64,000 bases of DNA from Nageia nagi (GCA_050084985.1 JBITNC010000001.1:34534001-34598000), one strand, 5' to 3'. Shown: positions 35,041-46,390, counted from the first letter of the stretch. A program made the numbers and translations. The notes: a model not told the origin generated them from the letters alone.

Positions 35041-36440
35041 ATGGTAAGGTTCAAATTGGAAGGTGAGTATCAACATATGACCCACTACAATTTATTTATG
35101 TTTCTTTCAAGTACTATATTCAAAATTAGTTCACGTGAGATCTCAAGACCATGGATTTAATTTTTCCCATCCTTTCTTTGCATACATGTATGGAAAATAT
35201 GTACAAACATTCACATGCAAAGGTATTAAATAATTACTAATAATATACTTCTTCAAGGTAAAATTAATGTAAAACAACTTTATTAGTAAAATGAAAACAT
35301 TTTAAACAAGCATATCCTCATTCAAATATACAAAACAACTATTAAATGAAACTCAAAACTTAGCTAAGCATCTTAGCACTAATATCTAAAATTCTAGAAA
35401 GAGCACCTAGACTTAAGAGGAGGAAGATTCTTTCCTTCACATACTACTAGGCCATGCTTGGGAGAAAAGGAGAAGTATATTCCAAAGGTCACCCACCTAG
35501 GTATTTATAATCAAAATTTGGTATAGTCCCTCCAAAAGTGTGACTATTTATCCCCTTCACATGTTTTTATTCATCAAGGATAGGGGTTATATATATATTT
35601 TTATTTTTAAGTCTAATGTCTTACCAATAAATGGTACACCTAACATTAGGCTCCAAAGTGTATGAAATAATTGCATACACCTAACACATAAAATCAAAAT
35701 TATGTGGGGATGACTTCTTCATTATTTTTGCGAAACCCCAAAATAGATTTGAAACCTATATACAATAACAAATCATTTAACCCCTAAATTTTATTTTCAC
35801 CTAAATTTATTTTTTTTAGAAAATAAAATTCCTTGGTGAAAATTCAAAATTCAAATAGTTGGAATATTTCTTACATCATTCAAAGATAGTCAATTAATTT
35901 CCTAAGAAAATTCTAGAATGCATATCCTATTTTAACACACATGTTTACTTGCATAGATCTCCCATCCTGTGAGGTAAATTTTGTTACTGCACACACACTC
36001 ATGATCATAAAAATCAAATATCATGGATAATTATTATGATATGCAACTATATGATCTATGAAGGTACTTATGGATGTTAAAAAATCAAATCTAATCATTT
36101 TCCCACTCTTACCAATTTATTCCCATAACCAACTCATCCTTGGTTCCCTCAGCTCTTCAACCTAACTCCCATTCTGAGTCAACCTATAACTTGGGTCAAA
36201 AAAGTCTCAAAGCTAGCATCAAATCAATATAAAATTGCATATAATCAATCATAGTTAGATATCTTGTAATACAAATAGTATTAATCACATTCAAATTCTT
36301 GATAGCCTTTGAGTCTTAATAAGTGCAATTGGGTAGGTCATTATAGGTTAAGACTTTATTAGAATATTTCAAAGCATATGATATTGAGGATAGCCTTAGA
36401 TCCTCAAACAAATTTGCATATACAATGGAATATTAGGATC
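35041..36440. other. A+T-rich sequence without recognisable gene
   Basis: No domain, LTR or clear repeat seen. Probably the remainder of the unassigned insertion in Gypsy A. Confidence 0.45.
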
Positions 36441-36469
36441 CATAATTCCCCAAAACTCATTCCAAATGG

Positions 36470-37830
36470 CCATACATATGGAATTGATCCCTATGTATAA
36501 GTACTCTCTTGATTCACCTTTATATCGTGAGAATCCCCCACCATAGGTTAATGAGCTTAATGTTACATCCAAGGACTTGTGGTATCACAAGTTCAAGGAT
36601 TTTCTTAAGTTATGGACCTTTCCAACCACCATATATACCATTGAGAAGCACTAATTCAAATAAAAATGCATTGAGTACACCATTATAGGTGATGTTCTTT
36701 ACATGAAAGGTTATAATTGAGTTCTCCTTCATTTTCTAGAGTGGTTGAACTAATAGATTACTATGCATACATTTCATGATGGTACTTGTGGAGGGCATTT
36801 TAGTGGATTCGTAATTACTAAGAGATTGATGAGAATGGGAGATTACTAGCCCACTATGGAGAGAGATTATAATGAATCTATCAAGAAGTGTGTAAAGTAT
36901 CAACAACATGCTAATTTTACACACACACCCTCTCAAGCATTACAACCTATTAAGACCATGTGGCTATTTCTAGATGGGGGTTTGATTTTATTGGTCAATA
37001 TAACTCACCTTCATATGGAGGGCATAATTTTATCATTACAACCACCAAATATTTCACAATAGGTTAGAATTAACCCCCATGTTACCCACTAAGGGTTCCA
37101 AGATTATAAAATTTATAGAGTATAGTATCATTAGTTGGTTTAGCATACCTACATAGATCATCTCAAATAATGGTCTAAAATTCAAGAATAAGGACATGGA
37201 AAGCTTTTTCTATAGATATAAGATCAAACATAGTTTTTATACACCTTATTATCTACAAGGTAATGGGAAAGCAAAAGCAATAAACAAGATCATAGTGGTA
37301 ATCCTTAAGAAAGTTGTCAGCATATCACATAGAGATTGATACACTTAGATACTACTTGCCTTATGGGCTTACAAAAGCAACATTCACACTTCTATAGGTG
37401 CCACACCTTTCTCACTAGTGTATGGGTCTAAGTTAGTGATTTATTTAAAGCTTGAGATCCCCTCCTTGTGCATTCAATTGCAAGACCTTCTAGAACTAGA
37501 GGCTCGATAGGCTAAATTGGACTAGTTAGTATTACTAGATGAAAGGCATGTCAATGCCTTAGAGCACTTTAAAGTTTACCAAAATTTTCTTAAGTAAGCT
37601 TACAAAAAAAGGGTCATGCCTTAAGAATTTCAGATAGGTGATGTGATCCTAAAATAAATCAGTAGCATTCACATTTAGAGAAGAGTTTGAGGGATAAAAA
37701 TTGGTTAAGGCCCTATGTGATTAAACACAAATTTGGATAAGGGGCATATCATTTGGCTATCTTGTAAGGGGTAGAAGAATATGAATTGATTAATATCATA
37801 CACCTTCATCCCTTACATGTCTAGGGGGAG
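36470..37830 (+). pseudogene. Gypsy A integrase
   Basis: A lead-in segment (PLYRENPP, VTSKDLWYHKFKDFLKL) and an EYTIIGDVLYMKGYN block precede the HHCC zinc finger (about 36750-36920): FHDGTCGGHFSG, PTMERDYNESIKKCVKYQQH. In the core the first Asp is preserved in another frame (WGFDFIG, about 36975). The second reads SNNG where SDNG is usual (about 37165), and the Glu is replaced by Lys (GNGKAKAINK, about 37265-37290). The C-terminal GPY-like part (LLDERHVNALEHFKVYQ, then VMP and GD) runs to about 37800. Many stops and shifts. The Tat/Gypsy assignment agrees with the RNase H arrangement upstream. Confidence 0.87.
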
Positions 37831-38899
37831 TGTAAGTTCACTTGGTTTTTATTTATCTTGCATCTTGTGTTCTTAAAAAGGTAAAACCTTCTAAAAAACA
37901 TATCTATGCTAATCATCATGTAAATCCATCAATATTATGTTTTAATATTATCATTTCCATAATTACATAGTGAGCTTCAATATTGTTTGAATTTTCTTTT
38001 CAATTTATGAGTAGCTATGGGGGTCTCTTTTCATGTACCAAAGTTTTATTTTATCAAGCTAGATCTTGACATTTAGGATTAATACTTGGATGGTATATCA
38101 CTTTAGTATTTCCTACCTTTTTTGGGGATATGAGAGCCACTAGTAACTCATTCCTAGCAACAATCACTTGAATTATCTTCACTTTCATGTTCTTACTTTG
38201 TATTCAATTGTATTTTCTTAACAATTCATAAAGGTCATGGGATCGTTAGATGACACATCCTTCCTAGTACAGTTGGTACTAGAGATCATATTACATATTT
38301 ATATGGAATTTGATTCCAAATTTACTTGCATTAATCATTATGTCCACTTATTGTGTTTCATAATGGCCAATCATTTATGTTCTCATCATTTCTCATCGTG
38401 GGTTGAGACCATTGAATGGCTTTTATCATATTATTTTACAAAATGAGAGGAATAAGGTTTTATTCAACACATTAAAAATGGAACTCAATCCCAAAAAACC
38501 TACATCATACCATCGTGCTTTCTTTTCCATTTTGAAATATTAAAATTCATTCATCTAAAGCAACAAGAATAAAATAAATTTATCATAACCAACTCATATG
38601 TGTAACAATAAAAATATGCATGAATTAAACCATCACATACCATAAGCATAATAATAACAAAAAACACACATAAATAATTCACCATGATTTCAAATGAAGA
38701 CATGTAAGCGAACCATCATGTACATATATAAAAATATGGTGTAAGCCATAAAAAAAAATACATAAGCCATCTAGAGTGATCTGATATAAAAATATCATTT
38801 AGTGACATACACTCATCTCATATATCTAAATCTAGCCTATATAGTGTATCCAACCAAAATGTGTGTGTGTCTCATCACCAATCCATACTCAAATATTTC
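37831..38899. other. Gypsy A region between integrase and PMD
   Basis: A purine run 'agggggagtg' at about 37825 follows the last integrase codons. The rest is A+T-rich with one chance-like 69-codon open piece (38237-38446). No gene recognised. Confidence 0.5.
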
Positions 38900-40640
38900 A
38901 ATAATAAAATAGAGATCTCTCACATGGTTTCTCCATATATTGAGCTATCTTTGGAAATCTCCCTCATGTATGTCTAGTCCTATCATGTAGATAGAAGGTT
39001 GCATGTGATAAGCTCACTACATGCATAATCTTGTGGGTCCCATGTGTCTTGTGTGTACCCTATTTCCCTTGATTCTTATGGTTCCTACTCTATCAACTTG
39101 ACATGATATCTAGTAATATAATCCCCCACCATAGGACCTCTACCTCATAAATTGCAATCCTCACATGCTAGATCTCCAAGGAATGGCTCAGGATCATCAT
39201 GGTTGGAGACAAATCTAGCTCTCTCTAACTTGGATCAATATTCTTTGTCTACCTAATCTCTTATTTTTGGCTATGCTTCTACTCATGGTGCTCTAGATCT
39301 TATACCTACTGATGTAGCTCAGCCTCTCAAAGCTAACACTCCTACTCATGTTGCCTGCTCTTCTCTAGGCTATGTTCTCTCTACCAGGTGATGAGGCTAT
39401 TATATCCTTTGCTATCACCAATTTGGGATCCATAAGCCCTATAGGACCTCCCTCATATGTTGGGGTTACCCCTTCCTACATTTGACATGTCTCTGTAAGG
39501 GCTCAACCTCCTCCTTGACCCACTTAGGATGTTGAGTGATCCACCATCCTATGCAGGCCTCTATGTAAGCCATGTCATATTGTTCTTTAGCCTCCTCCTC
39601 ATCACTATCTACTTTTGAATATGTCTCTTGGTAAAGGAGATAGGCTTCCCATCTCTACAATTTGATCTATTATACACCATCATCTTAGGGGTATGTATTG
39701 TATTTGTTTGAAGTGTTAGAGTACTCGATGGTACTAAAAATAAATCTATCTAGTCCCTATACATAAGTACCCATATTTCTCACTTGGTATGAGCTAGCTA
39801 TATCCTATCCTCATCCCATGCTGATCCACCCCTGTATGGTCTCTAGATCATGTATCTAGAATGTAGTCTCTTAAAAATATCTCTGACGTAAGCCATATAA
39901 CCACTTCTAATGCATCTAGTCTTGGGCTCATGGTGGTGTCTCCATTGTATCATGTAGGGACATTTTGTGCTGGGCTCCTCAAAATATAGAGCATCCTAAG
40001 CATGCACAACATAGGGTAGACCTACTAGTCATCCCATCATTATATGCTCCCATTCCCACACTTGTAGAAATAATGATCAACATATCCATGTATGGAACCC
40101 TATATCCATCTCCCATAACTCACAATAGATTTGGCCTAGGAATGGTAGTCCCCATGCAAGTACCCAATCATCCTCCTACATCTCCTTTAAAACTTGATAG
40201 AGCTTCTAAGGAAACCTACACCTTGAAGTACCTAGTAGTACAAGAAATTTGATGATCATCATCATGATGTAAGTCAATTTTTCTATGATCCCAATCTTGT
40301 AGGCATGCTTATAGTAGAAACCTCCTCCACCCACCATAGTAAATGATATTATTCACCAACTATGTTGATCACCATTGCATCTCTCCCACCTTGTCTGATA
40401 GTCCAATCATTGGTGCACCCTTCATCAGAATCCTAAGAATCTACCAAACATCCTTTAGAGTCATGGTGTATTCTCCCATAAATAGATGGAAAGTGTTGGT
40501 GGAAGAGTCCCACTACTCACACAAGGCTATGATGTACCATGAGTTTACCACAACCTTATGCATCATGCTTGAGTATCCCAAACCTCTACTGTGTAGTCAC
40601 ATTCACTCTAGTTCTAGCATCTCATGTTGAAGCTACATGT
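38900..40640 (-). pseudogene. Plant mobile domain (PMD) sequence, antisense in Gypsy A
   Basis: The minus strand encodes a second decayed PMD. The diagnostic block at 40522-40441 reads WDSSTNTFHLFMGEYTMTLK followed by DVW, a stop and ILRI. This matches the FH-(L)-(x)-GE-x-T-(I/M)-TL motif of the family and the PMD in Gypsy B. Downstream are a Trp/Met/Tyr-rich part (about 39960-39900) and an acidic stretch followed by IEACIGWWITQHPKWVKEEV (about 39600-39500). It is full of stops and frameshifts. It lies after the integrase and opposite to pol, the same relative place and direction as in B. Confidence 0.75.
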
Positions 40641-42251
40641 AAAGCTTGCAAACTCTATGTCACATGCATTGTGTATCATGCTTGAGTAACCCAAAAATGC
40701 ATGAATCATAAAAAATGCTTCATTTTTTATGAAATGAAGTCCATGGCTACCTAATAGAGATTAAAAACCTAGTTGGGTTCCTATCTATTATGCGACTTGA
40801 CACCTAAATTTGAAGATATTAGCAAAATTCAAATTCAAAAACCCTTGTTTTATATTCTTTTTGAGGAAAAATCATAATTTTAATGAAATTAACTACTTTG
40901 TTGAGATTCTGGTTTAGAGGAAAGGTTATGCATGGTAAAAAACTAGGTGGGTATCGAATAGATTTTGAATTTGATCAACCATTTGTGCACAATGAGCAAA
41001 AAAATATGAAAAAACCTCTTGTTAGTTTCTTTTTTTTGGAATTCACATATCTTTTGATTTGGTTTATTTTGGAAGATTATGTTCCAAAGGATTGTTCTCT
41101 ATCATCTAAATGTTCATTTTGCATGTTTGTATGATCAAATTGGGACAACTTGAATTTTTAATAAGCAAATGCATATTTCTACACTATTTTAAACTAAAAT
41201 ACATTAAAAAATTCAAAAATTACATAAAAATGGGTAATTTGCATTTTTTGGCCTACCTCACATCTTGGGCGTGGTTGCTTAATGACTATTTGAGCTAGAG
41301 GTACATCATTCGCTACCATATCGATCAATTGCTCATTTTCCACCAAAATTTGACTTTGCACATGTGAAAAATGTGGTAAAAAGGTAATTTTTCTTACTTA
41401 TTTACCCCATTTTACTATTTTAAGTCAAAGTTTGACTTTTTAACCCATTGATGGGTCCAACTTGTGCAAATTTGTTAAAAATATATATCTTCATCCAATA
41501 TTTTATTGCAAAATTATATTGGGATAAAATAAAAATAAAAATAAAAAGAGTGAACAAATATTACATGTGTAAAATTTTCATAAATTGTCACACATAAATT
41601 CCTGCTTTTTTGATCGATCTTGTATTGATCATTCTGATCAATGCAATGTTGCTTGAGGGGGGGAACCAACTAATTGTTGAAATTTTTTTGAATTCTTAAT
41701 GCAAAAAATTCAAAGTCTTACCTCAAAAAATATCTTTTATTTCACAAATTACAAAATTATTCAAAGTTTCTTTCAAAGCTATAAAATTGTTCAAAATTAT
41801 CAAATTTCCATCAGATTTCAAAGTTTTAAAATTTTGAATTATTCAAATTTTTCAAATTTCTTATTTTTTAGCAAGACTACATGCTTTCTAATAAGTCTAT
41901 GTGCTTACTCCATCATGAATTCTTTGCATAGGTTTGACGTATTCAATTATCAAATACTATATAAGTTGCTCAAATTCCTACCTCCATGAACATATTGCTT
42001 AGCATTCAAATTTGATGAATATTATATTTGAATTGCTACACATATTTGTTCTAAATTTTTCATGAACACATTTGTTAGGGTTTTGAATTATCATAAAGTA
42101 CATTCAAATTATTATCGATATTTATTTTGAATTTTCTAAGAACACATTATTTAAGGTTCAAATTTGATAAACACTACATTTGAGTTTCTCTCCATATTTG
42201 CTCTAAATTTTTAAAATTTTAAACCTCCAAGAAAATATTGTTTAGGGTTTG
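40641..42251. other. Gypsy A tail
   Basis: A+T-rich. It holds a G-run 'gaggggggga' near 41656 that could be a polypurine tract, and a set of degenerate repeats from about 41800 on. No gene recognised. Confidence 0.5.
41800..42251. repeat. Degenerate tandem repeats in Gypsy A tail
   Basis: Roughly 90-120-bp units with 'gaacacattgtttagggttc', 'aaatttgatgaatactacat' and 'catatttgttctaaattttt' parts. The series is interrupted by element D and continues at 46135 with 'gaatttgatgaatactacat' and 'catatttgttatgaattttt'. Confidence 0.72.
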
Positions 42252-42868
42252 TGTTAGAAAATTAAGGTAAATGATCAAAATTAATTAATCAATATGAACA
42301 TTAATTGCATGAATTAAATACCAAAAAAAGGAGGAAAATATAAAATTGCTAAAACTCCAAAAAGCATTCACACAAATAAAGAAAAAGATAATAAATTTTC
42401 AAGTGGAAAAAAAATAAGAAAAAACCCTCTAATATTGCAAAATGGAAAAATGCCAAGAAATTACAAGAGAGCAATTTAGAGCTAGAGAGAGCTATTACAA
42501 GAACTTAGGAGAATTTCTAGATTTGAAGAAGAGGAGAGAACACCTCAATAAATAGAGGTGGAAAGAGATGACCTAAACTTGACACCTTGCAATACAAAAG
42601 GTGGGAGTGACAAAGTAACACCCATTCTAGATAAAGAGTTACAAATTAATGTAACTCCCATTCTAAAATAATCTCAATAGAGGAAAAAATAAATTATTCT
42701 CACATATTAATGAGAATAATAAAAAAATTCCATAAGAGGACAAAGTAGGTTTAGGGATTCCTTTGGAATATTCTTTGCACCAAAAAAATGAGGATAAATA
42801 ATTATCCTTTAACCTGATATGAGAATAATCTCATTAAACTAACCAAGTAAAGGTTACAAATTCTAACA
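42252..42868 (-). repeat. 3' LTR of element D (shortened)
   Basis: 617 bp. From about 42321 on it matches 45570-46134. The outer about 70 bp do not match the inner part of the right copy clearly, in keeping with an internal deletion. Confidence 0.75.
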
Positions 42869-42880
42869 TCCCCCTTTAAA
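42869..42880 (-). promoter_or_regulatory. Polypurine tract of element D
   Basis: The minus strand reads TTTAAAGGGGGA directly before TGTTAGAATTTG. Confidence 0.8.
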
Positions 42881-43329
42881 ATTTATTTGGGATGATGACA
42901 ATGTTCTAAAATAATCCAACATCCCTTTTTATACTTTACATGGGCTCTTGAAACAAAAACAAATAAGATGGTATTAACCATCATATAACATGTCACCACG
43001 TGAATAAGAATATAAGCTCCACAAAAAATCTTCATAAGGATAATCTCCCATGACATCTTTGGCCATGTGGACTGATGGTCACAAGAAAGAGCTCCAAGAC
43101 TAGACTCCTAAGGCATCTTTGGCCATGCGGATGGTCGGTCACTAATTGAGCTCAAAGAACTTCACAAGGCAACTTTGGCTACATGAACAAAAAGGTGAGC
43201 TTCAAGAAAAGGCTTGCACAAGGCACATATATTAGTAACAAAAAAGCACATAGGACAACATAAAATATAAATATTTCCCCAATAGTAAAAAGTAAAGAGG
43301 TTAAGGAAAGAAAAATAAACTAGAAAGTA
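42881..43329 (-). other. Element D region between gag and 3' LTR
   Basis: About 450 bp where pol would start. No protease, integrase or RT motif on the minus strand. The plus strand shows a loose repeat around 'cttatggccatgtgga' (43057-43190). Confidence 0.5.
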
Positions 43330-44166
43330 GAACAAGTATGAGCACTCCTAGGCTCATCATACTCATCATCACTAGATGCATTAGCTTTATTTTTAGATTT
43401 CAACTTTTTAAAACATTTGGCCTCAACATGACCTTTCTTTCCATAAAACTTACATGAGTATTTCTTAAAGCACTTAGATTCAACATGTCCTTATTTGCCA
43501 CAAAAATTGCAAGTATCCTTTGATTTAGTTTGCTTAGCAACAAAAGCATTATCATGAATGTTAAGAGAACCTGATTACAATAATTTTAGCTCTTCTTACC
43601 TTAGTAAGAAACAAAACACTTCATAGATTAATTCTTTAGCCAAGGATGGAAGAGCAAGTTAAGCATGCACATTGGTAATAAGTTGCTAAAAGGTTTAGGA
43701 AAATATTTTTTAAGTATAATGTCAATCAATTTTAGAGGTTCAATTTCAACACCCAAGCCCTTTAATTGACAATTAAAAGCATCAAATTTCAAAAGAAACC
43801 CATCTATACACTTGAATTCAATATATTTTAGGTATTCTAATTGATCTTCAAGTTGAGGTTTCATTAATTCATTAATGCTATCATAAATATTTGTAAACAC
43901 AATCCATGCCTCATGAGCCTTACTGCACTTAGAAATATGAACATGCAAGTCAGGGATCATAGAGATACCAATCAAACCTGAGGCCTCCTCATTCTTAGTT
44001 TTTCATTTGTCTTGTACCTCATTGTAGCTGTATTAGCATCTGGTTCTACCTTGAGGTCTATGACAACTTCATACAAATGCTTGAACTTGAAAATAAAGAT
44101 TATGTAAGATTTCCATATATAATAATTTGAAGAGTTGAACTTGATTTCTAGAATCAAAGAGGCCAT
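43330..44166 (-). pseudogene. Element D gag with two zinc knuckles
   Basis: ATG at 44166 begins MASLILEIKFNSSNYYIWKS, the usual Copia gag N-terminus. A frameshift near 43975 leads into the main part: ISMIPDLHVHISKCSKAHEA, LEDQLEYLKYIEFKCIDGFL, FDAFNCQLKGLG. Two CCHC knuckles follow near 43510-43420 (CKFCGK, stop, GHVESKC; then CKFYGKKGHVEAKC with one Cys changed to Tyr). An acidic Ser/Asp-rich end near 43390-43360 closes the protein. There is no pol after it. Confidence 0.85.
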
Positions 44167-44445
44167 ATTTAAAGGAAACCTTAATTTTGTATTTTAATAA
44201 AAAATCCAAGTAACTCTTGGAATAAAATAATAACCCCCCCTTTTGTTTTAATAAGTACAAAGCATTAACTAAAATAAAACTATACGACCTATTGAAAGTT
44301 TATTAAAAGTCTTAACTATAAAGCAATATGAAATAAAATGTGAAGATTATGAACTAAAATTAAAAGAACATTACGAAATGATAGCTAAAAAATTAAATAC
44401 ACAGAAATGTGAAAGATAAGGAGAAAAAAAAATATGGGAGAGAGA

Positions 44446-44457
44446 GCTCTGATACTG
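44446..44457 (-). promoter_or_regulatory. Primer-binding site of element D
   Basis: On the minus strand CAGTATCAGAGC, two bases off the Met-tRNA primer site TGGTATCAGAGC. It fixes the inner end of the 5' LTR near 44456. Confidence 0.72.
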
Positions 44458-44734
44458 TAAGCTGATGCATGCAGAGTGGAAGCCCTTCAAAGCAGTTCCC
44501 TTGCAGATCTGGTCAGACACGACGAGTCGAAGCACAAAAGAATATCACCCTTTTTGATCTGGTTAGGAATTCAAAACTTTTAAGGTTTCAGTGTTGTATG
44601 AAAGGAAGTGCCCAAAGCCAAGAAGAATCCAGCGGAGAAGAAGCCTGTTGAAGTGGAAAAAACCCCCAGCATGTTGATAAGAAGCCCACTTTCCTCTACT
44701 TGCCTAAACAACCAGCCTCAAGAAACACAGTCCC

Positions 44735-44860
44735 AAAAATGAGCAGGCATAGGAAGATAGCATGACTAGCCTAGCCCACGAGCATAACCTCAAAAAATGA
44801 GCAGGAGCAGGAAGACAATGTGACCAACCCAGTCCACAAATGCAACCTTAAAAAATGACA
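44735..44860. repeat. 58-bp tandem repeat in element D LTR
   Basis: 'aaaaatgagcagg' begins at 44736 and again at 44794, a period of 58. The following 'gactagcctagcccac' and 'gaccaacccagtccac' parts align. A partial third start, 'aaaaaatgacatc', lies near 44850. Confidence 0.78.
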
Positions 44861-45815
44861 TCTGAGAGAGGGTAGGACAACATCGAAGAAGATAATATAG
44901 AGAGTAGAGATTGAAATGGAGCTTCACCATGTTAATCGACCAAGAAGACCTCTAATTTGCAGCGTAGTCATCGACTCGACCCCATATGCACAATTCGACG
45001 GACCTCCTGCTTGACGTTAAATCTGCAGGCCAAAAGTAGTCGAGTACAGGAGGCGACGTTGGGAAAGAAAAAAGAGGGGTTCAAAATGTAAAGATCTAAG
45101 TTAAGAAACCAAGTCGATTTCGCACAACACGCAGAAGGAAGGAGGCATAGCTCTAAATGGCTGCAAGCGCAGATGGTAGACAAAACTTCAAATGCAAAGG
45201 AACATGAAGGAGAATATAGAGCGCATCAAGGAGAGAAAAATGAAGTCAGATAGAGCCCAAAAAAATGTGATCAGGGTTTAGAAAAGGGAGAAGTTGTAAA
45301 ACGTTACGTCTGTCAAGGAGAAAAATAGAAATAGGCATTACAAAATAGAAACATTATAAAGTGGACTGTTACAAAATGGTTGACAGGAATATTGCACAAA
45401 AAATAGAAGGTTTTATAAAAGATTCAGGTGGAAAAAGATTTGAAATAAATTAGGGTGGGAAAAAAAAGGGTGGGACTAAAAAAGATTAAAGTTTCTAAAA
45501 AAAATTAATTAGAAAAGATCTAACAATTATCTTAAAAAAAGTCTTCTTAAAAAATATTTCAATATAAAATATAAAAAAAAGGAGCAATATAAAATTGCTA
45601 AAACTTAAAAAGCATTCACACGAATAAACAGAAGATAAGAAATTTTTCAAGAAAAAAGAAAAAAAGAAAAAAATCTTTAATTTTGCAAAATGGTAAAAAA
45701 GCCAAGAAATTACAAGAGAGCAATTTAGATCTAGAGAGAGCTATTACAAGAACTTAGGAGAATTACTAGATGAGAAGAAGAGGAGAGAACACCTCAGTAA
45801 ATAGAGGTGGAAAGA

Positions 45816-45836
45816 GGGAGTTACAAAGTAACTCCC
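45816..45836. repeat. Perfect hairpin in element D LTR
   Basis: GGGAGTTAC-AAA-GTAACTCCC: a 9-bp stem with a 3-base loop. It is absent from the left LTR. Related imperfect copies (gggagttac...gtaacaccc and gagttac...gtaactccc) lie at about 45871-45891 and 45904-45928. Confidence 0.85.
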
Positions 45837-46134
45837 ATGACCTAAACTTACCATCTTGTAATACAAAAGGTGGGAGTTACAAAGTAACACCCATTCTAGA
45901 TAAGGAGTTACAAATTAATGTAACTCCCATTCTAGAATCATCTCAATAGAGGCAAAAATAAATTATTCTCACATATTAATGAGAATAGTCAAAGTTCATA
46001 AGAGGAAAAAATAGGTGTATGGATTCCTTTGGAATATTCTTTGCACCAAAAAATTGAGGATAAATTATTATCTTCTAACCTAATGTGAAAATAATCTCAC
46101 TAAACTAGCCAAGTAAAGATTACAAATTCTAACA

Positions 46135-46390
46135 ATTCGAATTTGATGAATACTACATTTAAATCCCTATTCATATTTGTTATGAATTTTTGTATTTTTT
46201 ACCGTGAACACATTATTTTTATATATTTGTTTGAAATGTTCAAATTTTAAATTCCAAATTGTTCAAATTTCATTCTAATGTTCAAATTTTAAAATTTTAA
46301 TATTATAAATATTTTCTTAACTAACATTCAAGTATCTACACTTGTTGAACTAAGTCTTTTGTGCAAAAACCTAGTCTAATAGGGGCATAA
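46135..46390. repeat. Gypsy A tail repeats, right of element D
   Basis: Continues the degenerate units seen at 41800-42251. It ends with 'aggggcat' just before TGTAGACAC. Confidence 0.65.

Larger units (their letters stand above)
22231..36440. other. Unassigned insertion inside Gypsy A (carrying Copia C)
   Basis: Gypsy A is interrupted here between its second RNase H and integrase. Without Copia C the block is about 5.4 kb. It contains an unknown coding remnant on the minus strand (22370-22890), an A+T-rich stretch, a GT microsatellite and a degenerate tandem array that continues on both sides of C. I found no LTRs, terminal inverted repeats or target duplication for it, so its class is unknown and both ends are approximate. 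Confidence 0.5.
42252..46134 (-). mobile_element. Element D, gag-only Copia-type LTR element
   Basis: Similar blocks at 42252-42868 and about 45570-46134 flank an internal region whose minus strand holds Copia gag with two zinc knuckles and no pol. The polypurine tract lies beside the left copy and a Met-tRNA type primer site at 44446-44457, so the element is on the minus strand. The right, 5' LTR would span 44456-46134 (1.68 kb). The left copy is only 0.62 kb and seems to have lost about 1.1 kb. Flanks gtttg (42247-42251) and attcg (46135-46139) would both derive from gttcg by one transition each, a plausible target duplication. It fits the TR-GAG type of non-autonomous element. Confidence 0.75.
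44456..46134 (-). repeat. 5' LTR of element D, long form
   Basis: The outer part (45570-46134) matches the left LTR. The inner 1.1 kb (44456 to about 45560) has no counterpart there. This inner part is richer in G+C and keeps many CpG sites, unlike the rest of the window. Open pieces in it have no recognisable domain. The transcription start and the U5 region would fall here. Confidence 0.6.

Noticed and set aside
41650-41670. G-run at about 41656 as the polypurine tract and LTR start of Gypsy A
   Set aside because: The following sequence is a repeat array and not a clear TG-start LTR. The site at 46391 is a better candidate, though neither is confirmed.
44469-45183. Small open frames in the CpG-rich block (44469-44651 on +, 45183-44968 on -)
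   Set aside because: No domain, and the block is explained as LTR sequence of element D. Higher G+C alone gives longer chance frames.
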